Position numbers and translations under genes: made by a program. A model generated the notes under the pieces. It was not told where the DNA came from, did no database searches, and saw only the letters and a program-made list of their open reading frames with translations. 5,471 bases of DNA from an uncultured Eubacterium sp. GTDB lineage: Bacteria > Bacillota_A > Clostridia > Lachnospirales > Lachnospiraceae. The stretch is taken from positions 1 through 5,471 of the forward strand of contig CAOKJJ010000257.1 in NCBI GenBank assembly GCA_948468465.1, in the 5' to 3' direction. Of this stretch, positions 1 to 5,462 are shown one piece after another; positions within the stretch are counted from its first letter, which is position 1, and the number at the start of each line of letters is the position of its first letter.

Positions 1-145
1 AAGACGCTCAGCAAGGGCTTCGCGCCTAAGTCTCCGTAAGCGCTGGATTTCACCTTCGCTAAAAGCGCCCCTCTAACGTCCTTTCAGAGGAGGTTCCGGC
101 CGCCAAAACCATCCCGCCAGGCGCAGAGTCTGACTGTGAGAAGAT
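1..145. repeat. GC-rich, hairpin-rich non-coding element (left part cut off)
   Basis: This stretch is clearly richer in G+C than the AT-rich DNA after it and is full of short inverted repeats. Examples are CGCT-AAA-AGCG around 57-67, CCTCT...AGAGG around 70-90, and CAGC...GCTG bringing together about 9-12 and 41-44. On the minus strand two frames are partly open. One reads SDSAPGGMVLAAGTSSERT and then LEGRF, ending at the TAG of 59-61. Another reads RLAGWFWRPEPPLKGR, a stop, then GAFSEGEIQRLRRLRREA running off the window. Neither has a start codon with a ribosome binding site, and neither resembles a known domain. I have an unverified impression that these peptides recur as spurious small ORFs in Lachnospiraceae genomes, which would suit a dispersed non-coding repeat or structured RNA. 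Function is unknown. Confidence 0.4.
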
Positions 146-169
146 TAAGTAAATAATACTGCCTTTTAG

Positions 170-287
170 TGGAAACGGCTGTGTTGCAAAAGATTCAACA
201 TTGTCTGTGAATGGAAACGGCTGTGTTGCAAAAGATTCAACATTGTCTGTGAATGGAAACAGCTGTGTTCCAAAAGTTTTAAGCATG
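170..287. repeat. 42-bp tandem repeat, two perfect copies plus a degenerate third
   Basis: Copies at 170-211 and 212-253 are identical over 42 bp. A third copy from 254 matches at about 27 of 34 positions before fading out at the carboxypeptidase stop codon. Because 42 is a multiple of three, the minus strand is open across the array and would encode a 14-residue repeat (FTDNVESFATQPFP). That reading frame, 59-286, has no ribosome binding site before its ATG and runs into the GC-rich element, so I do not call it a gene. Each perfect unit contains two small inverted repeats: TGTTG...CAACA with a 9-nt loop, and ATTCA...TGAAT. The array lies directly 3' of the minus-strand carboxypeptidase gene and would form its 3' untranslated region if transcription reads through. 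Confidence 0.85.
254..272 (-). other. Near-palindrome just 3' of the carboxypeptidase gene
   Basis: The degenerate third repeat copy reads TGGAAACAGCTGTGTTCCA, a near-perfect palindrome with one extra base. On the minus strand it begins 15 nt after the stop codon at 288-290 and could fold into a stem of about 7 bp with one bulge and an AGCT loop. No run of U follows it, so a classical intrinsic terminator is not supported. It could protect an mRNA 3' end or bind a protein. The other two repeat copies do not have this symmetry. Confidence 0.35.
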
Positions 288-1466
288 CTATAGTAAAAAC
301 AATTTTTGTATGAGGCTTATAAAGTAATCAGCGAATGCGGCATGCTTGATACTTTCTGCGTACAGGATATTGATATGTCCCAGTTTTTTTTCGCCCAGAT
401 AATAAGTGACGGTTCCGGCGGGTTCTCCTTTTTTGACAGGTGCTGTTACAGATTTTGGCAGCCGGATCTTTTTGGTGACCTGGCTTAAATCTTCGCCGCT
501 TGTGCTCACATAGCTCATATCTGATTCATAGGTTAGCGCTACAGAGTCTTTTTCCCCTTTTATTACAGCCAGATTGGGTAATGGGGAAGGGGCTTTGTCT
601 TTATAGACGCGGCAGACAGAAAAGCCGTAATTTAATAGTGTTTGGGCGTCTGCGGTACGCGATTTGATATCAGGCGCCGCCATCAGGACAGCAATTAGTT
701 TGATGCCGTCTTTTTCAGCGGTAGCTGCCAGGCAGTATTTTGCGGCAGCTGTATAACCGGTTTTTAGTCCGGTCGCGTAAGGATATTGTTTGAGCAGTTT
801 GTTGGTATTGGCAAGCCCGAATTCGGAGTCTCCTCTTTTTGTGCGGTGGGTAATATTTTCCATCCAGATTGTGCAGTAGTCGTGGATTTGTGGATGACGG
901 ACACTTAGTTCCCTTGCCATCAGGCCGATATCGTAGGCGCTTGTCAGATGGCCGTTTGCGGAAAGGCCGCAGCAATTGGCGAAATGCGTGTCTTTCATGC
1001 CAAGGTCAGCGGCTTTTTTGTTCATCTGTGCGACAAATTCTTCTTCGCTGCCGCAGATGAACTCTGCCATGGCGACGCAGGCATCGTTTGCGCTTGCGAT
1101 GCTGATGCATTTGATTAAAGTTTCGACCGTCTGGACTTCTCCGGCTTCCAGAAATACTTGTGAACCGCCCATGCTGGCGGCGTATTCAGAAACAGTTACT
1201 TCGTCGGTAAGGGAAATCTGTTTTTTTTCAATAGCGTCAAAGATCAGGCAAAGCGTCATAACTTTGGTTACGCTTGCCGGCGGCCGGGATACGTGTTCTT
1301 TTTTTTGATACAAAATGGTTCCTGTTTCCGCCTCCATTAAAAGCACGCTTGGTGCGGATATGTCAAGGGAAGGCTGGGAAGATGCGGCTTTCTTTTTGGC
1401 GTGTACAGGACAAGGTGCGGATATGAATAAAGCAAGCGCCAGAAATGCAGCAATAAAACGCTTCAT
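288..1466 (-). CDS. D-alanyl-D-alanine carboxypeptidase (peptidase S11, DacF/PBP5-like)
   Basis: Exported penicillin-binding protein predicted to remove the terminal D-Ala from peptidoglycan pentapeptides at the outer membrane face. From the start used here it is 392 residues. Residues 1-23 form a signal peptide (MKRF, hydrophobic core, then VHA before KKK). The S11 domain spans about 35-270 and keeps all three active-site motifs: S65-V-T-K68 (nucleophile Ser65), S125-A-N127 and K235-T-G237. The segment NCCGLSANGHLTSAYD is typical of clostridial DacF-type enzymes. A PBP5 C-terminal beta domain follows (about 285-375), then a hydrophobic or amphipathic tail (AAFADYFISLIQKLFLL) likely to hold the protein on the membrane. 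Three in-frame ATGs at 1496, 1481 and 1466 lie in a triplicated 15-bp sequence. I chose the third because the signal peptide begins there, but none has a good ribosome binding site, so the start could be up to 30 bp upstream. It is transcribed divergently from the metallophosphoesterase-scpAB cluster. The B. subtilis equivalent (dacF, dacA or dacB) cannot be settled from sequence alone, so no symbol is given. Confidence 0.95.
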   Translation of the reverse strand: MKRFIAAFLALALFISAPCPVHAKKKAASSQPSLDISAPSVLLMEAETGTILYQKKEHVSRPPASVTKVMTLCLIFDAIEKKQISLTDEVTVSEYAASMGGSQVFLEAGEVQTVETLIKCISIASANDACVAMAEFICGSEEEFVAQMNKKAADLGMKDTHFANCCGLSANGHLTSAYDIGLMARELSVRHPQIHDYCTIWMENITHRTKRGDSEFGLANTNKLLKQYPYATGLKTGYTAAAKYCLAATAEKDGIKLIAVLMAAPDIKSRTADAQTLLNYGFSVCRVYKDKAPSPLPNLAVIKGEKDSVALTYESDMSYVSTSGEDLSQVTKKIRLPKSVTAPVKKGEPAGTVTYYLGEKKLGHINILYAESIKHAAFADYFISLIQKLFLL

Positions 1467-1508
1467 AAGACAGTTACCCATAAGACAGTTATCCATAAGA
1501 CAGTTACC
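1464..1508 (-). repeat. 15-bp direct repeat, three copies, over the start of the carboxypeptidase gene
   Basis: On the minus strand three adjacent 15-bp units read GGTAACTGTCTTATG, GATAACTGTCTTATG and GGTAACTGTCTTATG. They differ at a single base. Each ends in an ATG in frame with the gene, so translation from the first would add MDNCL-MGNCL before the signal peptide. A change in copy number would keep the reading frame. The purines GGTAA lie about 7-8 nt before each ATG and are the only, weak, candidate ribosome contact. Confidence 0.9.
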
Positions 1509-1520
1509 TGAAAATCCTTT

Positions 1521-1548
1521 TTTATAATCTAGTCGGCAGTTTTGGAAA
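1521..1548 (-). promoter_or_regulatory. Possible sigma-A promoter for the minus-strand carboxypeptidase
   Basis: On the minus strand TTTCCA (1548-1543, four of six consensus bases) and TATAAA (1526-1521, five of six) are separated by 16 bp. Transcription would start near 1514, leaving a leader of about 17 nt before the first ATG and about 47 nt before the third. The -35 match is weak and the region is AT-rich, so chance is possible. Confidence 0.35.
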
Positions 1549-1603
1549 ATATGACTGATTTGTGAATTATTTCGATATATTTTTTGGTAAAAATAAATTT
1601 TAG

Positions 1604-1610
1604 AAAAAGG
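1604..1610 (+). promoter_or_regulatory. Ribosome binding site that fixes the metallophosphoesterase start
   Basis: AAAAAGG ends 7 nt before the ATG at 1618, an ideal distance. It is only 1 nt from the in-frame TTG at 1612, which rules that earlier start out. I see no strong plus-strand promoter between 1509 and 1603: TATATT at 1576-1581 could be a -10 box, but no good -35 lies at the right distance. Confidence 0.7.
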
Positions 1611-1617
1611 TTTGAAT

Positions 1618-2478
1618 ATGAATGTATTAATTGGTATAATTAGCGTTATCGTAGTAATTTACCTGTTTTGGCAGTATCAGGAATTAAAAAAGTTTGACGT
1701 AACACCCTATGAGATGTTGTCTGCAAAAGTGAACAATCAGCTTAAAATTGCAGTCATTTCAGATTTGCATTCATTTTCTTATGGGACGGAAAACAGGCTC
1801 CTTTTAAAAGCGGTAAAAAACGCGGCGCCGGATTTGATTTTGATTCCTGGTGACCTGATCGTAACGGCTAAAACGGAAAAGTATGACGTTTCGCTTCAGT
1901 TTGTCCGGCATCTTTGCGCGCTTGGCGTGCCGGTATTGTTCAGCAGCGGGAACCATGAGAGCAAAGCAGCCCTGCCGGAATCGGACAGCCATCCGGCCTT
2001 TGCGCAGTATTGCACGCAGATGGAGCAGTGCGGGGTAAAGATTTTGAATAATAAAAACTGTGAAGTAACCGTCAGGGATACAAAAATCAGTGTCAGCGGA
2101 TTGGAACTGCCGTTATCCAGCTATAAAAAAGGCAAAAAGCCGTATCTTGCAAAAGATTTTATAACAGGAAAGCTTGGGGAACCGTCCGCAGCGCATCTGC
2201 AGATTTTGCTGGCCCATCATCCGGCATTTGCACAGCAGTATGCGCAGTGGGGTGCGGATTTGACGGTATGCGGGCATAACCATGGCGGACTTGTGTGCAT
2301 TCCAGGTATCGGGAGCGTGATATCACCGCAGTTTGTTCCGTTTCCCAAATATGACGCAGGTGAATTTACGGTAGATGGAAAAAAGATTTATATCAGCCGC
2401 GGACTTGGGACGCATACGTTTCACGTCCGGGTGTTTAACCGTGCAGAGCTTGTTGTAATTACAGTGAAACCGGAATAG
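1618..2478 (+). CDS. Membrane-anchored metallophosphoesterase (YkuE/YaeI-like)
   Basis: Calcineurin-like metal-dependent phosphoesterase of 286 residues. Residues 2-20 are a single hydrophobic segment (VLIGIISVIVVIYLFW) that should act as a signal anchor with the catalytic domain outside the cell. The metal-binding motifs appear in the expected order: D49-L-H51, G78-D79, G111-N-H-E114, H200-H-P, and G219-H-N-H-G-G224. Family knowledge indicates a two-metal centre cutting phosphomonoesters, phosphodiesters or pyrophosphate bonds. The real substrate is not known; homologues are often annotated as phosphohydrolases of the UDP-2,3-diacylglucosamine hydrolase (LpxG/YaeI) type, which is unlikely to apply to a Gram-positive without lipid A. 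The stop codon is followed after 18 bp by scpA, so the two are probably co-transcribed, with this gene first in the cluster. It is intact and of normal family length. Confidence 0.93.
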   Translation: MNVLIGIISVIVVIYLFWQYQELKKFDVTPYEMLSAKVNNQLKIAVISDLHSFSYGTENRLLLKAVKNAAPDLILIPGDLIVTAKTEKYDVSLQFVRHLCALGVPVLFSSGNHESKAALPESDSHPAFAQYCTQMEQCGVKILNNKNCEVTVRDTKISVSGLELPLSSYKKGKKPYLAKDFITGKLGEPSAAHLQILLAHHPAFAQQYAQWGADLTVCGHNHGGLVCIPGIGSVISPQFVPFPKYDAGEFTVDGKKIYISRGLGTHTFHVRVFNRAELVVITVKPE

Positions 2479-2485
2479 ATTGCAT

Positions 2486-2490
2486 GGAGG
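2486..2490 (+). promoter_or_regulatory. Ribosome binding site of scpA
   Basis: GGAGG lies 6 nt before the ATG at 2497, within the 18-bp gap after the metallophosphoesterase. It supports this start over the out-of-frame ATG at 2492. Confidence 0.85.
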
Positions 2491-2496
2491 GATGGT

Positions 2497-3249
2497 ATGG
2501 AATTAACCGTAAAATTAGAGACATTTGAAGGGCCTCTGGATTTACTTCTGCATTTGCTGGACAAGAACAAGGTAAACATTTATGATATCCCGATTGTGGA
2601 AATTACAAATCAGTATATGGATTACATTCGTGAAATGGAACGTCAGGATCTGGATGTTATGAGTGAATTTATGGTTATGGCGGCGACGTTAATAGATATT
2701 AAAGCAAAAATGCTGCTGCCGAAAAAAGTGACCGAGGAAGAAGAGGAAGCCGATCCGCGTGCAGAGCTCGTACAGCAGCTGTTGGAGTACAAGCTGTATA
2801 AAAGCATTTCCTATGAGTTAAAAGACCGTCAGCAGGAAGCAGACCGTGTGATGTATAAAGAACCGACCATACCGGATGAAGTGTCTGCCTATGTCCCGCC
2901 TTTGAATATGGACGAGTTGTTGGACGGCCTGACGCTGCATAAGCTGAACCATATCTTCGAATCCGTAATGAAGCGGCAGATAGATAAATTGGATCCGGTG
3001 CGGTCTAAATTTGGCCGTATTGAAAAAGAGGAAGTTTCGCTGGAAGAAAAGGTGGTTATTTTAGAACAGTATGCGGCATTACATAAACAGTTCAGTTTCC
3101 GCGGGCTTTTGGAACGCCAGTCCAGCCGTGTACAGGTCATCGTGACGTTTCTGGCAGTGCTGGAGCTGATGAAGACCGGAAAAATAGAAATTTATCAAAA
3201 ACAGGCGTTTGACGATATCAGCATTACGTCACGCATTGCAGCAGCATAA
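2497..3249 (+). CDS. scpA: Segregation and condensation protein A (kleisin)
   Basis: Kleisin subunit of the Smc-ScpAB condensin, which bridges the Smc dimer heads and helps compact and segregate sister chromosomes in the nucleoid. The protein has 250 residues, the usual length. The N-terminal signature F10-EGPLDLLLHL (10-20) is the part that contacts the Smc neck. The helical segment DLDVMSEFMVMAATLIDIKA with KMLLPKK (51-77) is also characteristic. An acidic patch (TEEEEEAD, 79-86) leads into the central region that binds the ScpB dimer. The C-terminal winged helix (about 180-245, with VIVTFLAVLELMKTGKI at 214-230) binds the Smc cap. It is followed after 29 bp by scpB, the conserved partner order. 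No Smc gene is in this window; in most Firmicutes it lies elsewhere. I see no damage or unusual residues. Confidence 0.97.
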   Translation: MELTVKLETFEGPLDLLLHLLDKNKVNIYDIPIVEITNQYMDYIREMERQDLDVMSEFMVMAATLIDIKAKMLLPKKVTEEEEEADPRAELVQQLLEYKLYKSISYELKDRQQEADRVMYKEPTIPDEVSAYVPPLNMDELLDGLTLHKLNHIFESVMKRQIDKLDPVRSKFGRIEKEEVSLEEKVVILEQYAALHKQFSFRGLLERQSSRVQVIVTFLAVLELMKTGKIEIYQKQAFDDISITSRIAAA

Positions 3250-3278
3250 CAGCTGCCTGCAAAAGGAATGGTGAAAAT

Positions 3279-3842
3279 ATGGAACAAAAGGAAGCCATTA
3301 TAGAAGCGGTTTTATTTACAATGGGAGAATCCGTGCCATTGGAGAAACTGGCGGATGTACTGGAGCTTGGAACAGAAGAGACAAAAAAGATTATACAGCA
3401 GATGATGTCTGGCTATGAAAAGGAAAACCGCGGCATTCAGATTATTGAATTAGATGGGGCATACCAGATGTGTACCAAAAAACAGATGTATGAATATCTG
3501 ATTAAAATCGCCCGCCAGCCCAAAAAGCAGGTGCTTACGGATGTGCTGCTGGAAACATTGTCCATTATCGCATACAAACAGCCGGTCACCCGGATGGAAA
3601 TCGAAAAAATCCGCGGCGTATCCAGCGGACATGCCGTCAATAAGCTGGTGGAATATAATCTGGTCTGTGAAATCGGCAGGCTGGACGTGCCTGGCAGGCC
3701 GCTTTTATTTGGAACGACAGAAGAGTTTTTGCGTAGCTTTGGCGTCAATTCCATAGAAGAACTGCCGCAGCCGGAACCGGAACAGGTCGAAGAGTTCCGG
3801 CACGAAGCGGAGGCGGAACTTGAGATTCGAATGAAGGTATAA
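3279..3842 (+). CDS. scpB: Segregation and condensation protein B
   Basis: Second accessory subunit of the Smc-ScpAB complex. ScpB forms a dimer of paired winged-helix domains and binds the middle of ScpA, modulating Smc ATPase and ring opening. The protein has 187 residues, normal for the family. The first winged helix covers about 1-80 (MEQKEAIIEAVLFTMGESV at the start). The second covers about 85-160 and carries the strongly conserved LETLSIIAYKQPVTRMEIE (91-109), RGV (112-114), GRLDVPGRPLLFGTT (133-147) and FLRSFG (150-155). The last 30 residues are acidic and rich in Pro and Glu, probably a flexible tail. The start at 3279 has GGTGA 4 nt upstream, which matches the 3' part of the AGGAGGTGA consensus, and AAGGA further up at 3263-3267. 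It belongs to the same cluster as scpA. Confidence 0.97.
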   Translation: MEQKEAIIEAVLFTMGESVPLEKLADVLELGTEETKKIIQQMMSGYEKENRGIQIIELDGAYQMCTKKQMYEYLIKIARQPKKQVLTDVLLETLSIIAYKQPVTRMEIEKIRGVSSGHAVNKLVEYNLVCEIGRLDVPGRPLLFGTTEEFLRSFGVNSIEELPQPEPEQVEEFRHEAEAELEIRMKV

Positions 3843-3908
3843 TTGGAATATCACATACTTGTTCTGCATAAAATGAAAGCAAATACAGTGTCGGAGCATT
3901 TCTGAAAT

Positions 3909-5189
3909 ATGAAGCGAGCAATCTGTTATCTGACTGCAGTCATATTCACATTTTTAAGCATTTTCCCGCTGCCTGTCCCAGCGTATGCAAAACAAAAAAA
4001 GAAGGTGGATTTTGACGTAGGCCAGCTTTATGCCCGTTCGGCAGTTTTAATGGATGCCGATTCCGGGCGCATATTAGTCGGAAAAGACGCCGAACATCCG
4101 ATGCCTATGGCAAGCACTACAAAAATTATGACGTGTATCGTGACGTTAGAAAACGCAGAGCCGGATGATCTGGTACCGGTATCGGCATATGCTGCGAAGA
4201 TGCCGGAAGTAAAGCTTCATATTACGGAAGGCGAACATTACAAATTAAATGACCTGCTGCATTCCTTAATGCTGGAATCCCATAATGACGCCGCTGTCGC
4301 CATCGCGGAACACGTCGGCGGAGATGTGGAAGGTTTTGCGCAGATGATGAATGAAAAAGCTGCATCGATCGGCTGCATGGATACCTTTTTTATTACCCCA
4401 AACGGACTGGATGCTTCCGTACAGGTTACAGCATCGGATGGAACAGACAGTACAAAAATACATTCTACTACAGCGGCAGATCTTGCAAGGATCATGAGAT
4501 ACTGTATCACACAATCCCCGAAAAAAGAGCAGTTTTTAAAAATTACCCGCACACAGAGCCATACGTTTTCCAATTATGAAAAGGCAAAAGACGGAAAAGT
4601 ATCGCCTGGCACACGCAGCTTTACCTGTGTCAATCATAACGCGTTTTTACATATGATGGACGGCGCCCTGACCGGAAAGACCGGTTTTACGGGAAATGCC
4701 GGATACTGCTATGTGGGGGCGCTTACGAGCAAAGGACGTACGTTCATTATTGCGCTGCTTGCCTGCGGCTGGCCGAATAATAAGACCTACAAATGGAAAG
4801 ACGCAAGGAAGCTGTTTCAGTACGGGATAGACCATTATGAGCAAAAAGACATCACAAACTATGATTACAAACCGAACCCGGTTCCAGTCGAAAACGGAGC
4901 GGGAAAAGACCGTCTGCTGAAAACGAAGATGCAGCTGCCGCTAACCGTAAAACAGCAGGAACAAAAGATACTGCTGTCAGAATCAGATTCCGTACAGGTA
5001 CGTGCACAACTGCCGAAGCAGCTTTTGGCGCCTGTCAAAAAAGGCACGAAAGTCGGATCACTGAATTATTACATAAACGGGGAGCTTACGGCGCAAATGC
5101 CGGTACTTGCGGCACAGGATATTGAAAAGCGCACGCTGCGGTGGTATTTTATGCTGGTGCTGTCCAGGTATTTTTATCCTTATTTTTGA
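3909..5189 (+). CDS. D-alanyl-D-alanine carboxypeptidase (peptidase S11), second paralogue
   Basis: Exported penicillin-binding protein of 426 residues, predicted to trim the terminal D-Ala from peptidoglycan stems. Residues 1-27 form a signal peptide (MKRAICYLTAV..., likely cut after PAYA, before KQKKK). The S11 domain (about 38-290) has S69-T-T-K72 with nucleophile Ser69, S124-H-N126 and K257-T-G259. The span between the second and third motifs is about 23 residues longer than in the carboxypeptidase at 288-1466. CGWPNNKTYKWKDARKLFQY (286-305) matches what I recall of Lachnospiraceae members. The PBP5 C-terminal domain covers about 312-403 and the aromatic tail (TLRWYFMLVLSRYFYPYF) should anchor to the membrane. 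The only ribosome site is a weak GGAG at 3893-3896, 12 nt from the ATG. It follows scpB by 66 bp and may be co-transcribed; B. subtilis dacB also lies near scpAB, but a dacB-like sporulation role is only inference. Confidence 0.95.
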   Translation: MKRAICYLTAVIFTFLSIFPLPVPAYAKQKKKVDFDVGQLYARSAVLMDADSGRILVGKDAEHPMPMASTTKIMTCIVTLENAEPDDLVPVSAYAAKMPEVKLHITEGEHYKLNDLLHSLMLESHNDAAVAIAEHVGGDVEGFAQMMNEKAASIGCMDTFFITPNGLDASVQVTASDGTDSTKIHSTTAADLARIMRYCITQSPKKEQFLKITRTQSHTFSNYEKAKDGKVSPGTRSFTCVNHNAFLHMMDGALTGKTGFTGNAGYCYVGALTSKGRTFIIALLACGWPNNKTYKWKDARKLFQYGIDHYEQKDITNYDYKPNPVPVENGAGKDRLLKTKMQLPLTVKQQEQKILLSESDSVQVRAQLPKQLLAPVKKGTKVGSLNYYINGELTAQMPVLAAQDIEKRTLRWYFMLVLSRYFYPYF

Positions 5190-5249
5190 GGATTCTAAAT
5201 CTTATAAATAGCAACTTTGTACTGACGATAAAAGAGCGAAGAGGTGAAT

Positions 5250-5305
5250 TCGAATTAAAAGTCTGCTAATGCAGATAAATTAAGGCTTTTTGATTCGATG
5301 TTTTT
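5250..5305 (+). terminator. Long AT-rich stem-loop with T tract, probable terminator of the scpAB-carboxypeptidase cluster
   Basis: Positions 5250-5260 (TCGAATTAAAA) pair with 5288-5298 (TTTTGATTCGA), giving 11 continuous pairs with one G-U. Nested in the loop is a second hairpin, TCTGC-TAAT-GCAGA, at 5262-5275. TGTTTTTATT follows at once from 5299. It begins about 60 nt after the carboxypeptidase stop, which suits a factor-independent terminator. The stem is poor in G+C and the nested hairpin is unusual, so another RNA role is possible. Confidence 0.5.
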
Positions 5306-5312
5306 ATTGAGG

Positions 5313-5325
5313 GTTGCAAAACAAC
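5313..5325. other. Small inverted repeat GTTG-CAAAA-CAAC
   Basis: A perfect 4-bp inverted repeat with a CAAAA loop, lying between the stem-loop and the promoter. The left half and loop, GTTGCAAAA, also occur in both perfect 42-bp units near the other end of the window, where they are likewise followed by CAAC, but after a longer loop. It could be an operator or chance; it is short. Confidence 0.25.
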
Positions 5326-5394
5326 GGATGCAGCACTATAGATAAACTGTCACGCATTAATGATTTTAGTTGGAAATTTTATATAAAAATAAGG

Positions 5395-5422
5395 TTGACA
5401 ATCTTTTTTATTTGTGTATAAT
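5395..5422 (+). promoter_or_regulatory. Consensus sigma-A promoter
   Basis: TTGACA at 5395-5400 and TATAAT at 5417-5422 both match the consensus fully, with a 16-bp spacer. AT-rich DNA upstream (about 5363-5392, including ATTTTATATAAAAATAA) could serve as an UP element. Transcription should start near 5429-5430 and give a leader of about 34 nt before the ATG at 5463. It is the strongest promoter in the window and points out of it. Confidence 0.85.
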
Positions 5423-5462
5423 CCCGTTTTCGACACTTGAGAGAGTATAAAAAGGCTCAAAC

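Noticed and set aside
59..286. A 75-codon minus-strand frame with 14-residue repeats (FTDNVESFATQPFP)
   Set aside because: It has no ribosome binding site, its repeats follow from the 42-bp tandem DNA repeat, and its C-terminal half is one of two overlapping frames in the GC-rich element. A real protein is possible but not supported.
170..287. CRISPR array
   Set aside because: The units are directly adjacent with no variable spacers, and there are no cas genes.
1..287. Insertion sequence or prophage remnant
   Set aside because: I find no transposase or integrase fragment, no matching terminal inverted repeats and no target-site duplication, although the left boundary lies outside the window.
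715..1308. Long frames on both strands inside the carboxypeptidase gene (for example 976-1308 plus, 715-975 minus)
   Set aside because: They overlap a gene with complete active-site motifs, show no domain of their own and have no ribosome sites.
1409..1411. Lipoprotein processing at Cys19 of the minus-strand carboxypeptidase
   Set aside because: The residues before the Cys are S-A-P; proline at -1 does not fit the lipobox, and a normal signal peptidase I site (VHA) follows.
1612..1617. TTG start at 1612 for the metallophosphoesterase
   Set aside because: The ribosome site ends at 1610, too close to 1612 but ideally placed for the ATG at 1618.
4238..4573. Antisense frame of 111 codons inside the second carboxypeptidase
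   Set aside because: It is a shadow of the coding strand, with low-complexity Cys- and Ser-rich content and no start signals.
5241..5280. Small gene after GAGGTGA
   Set aside because: There is no ATG, GTG or TTG at a workable distance; the ATG at 5269 gives only four codons and lies inside the stem-loop.
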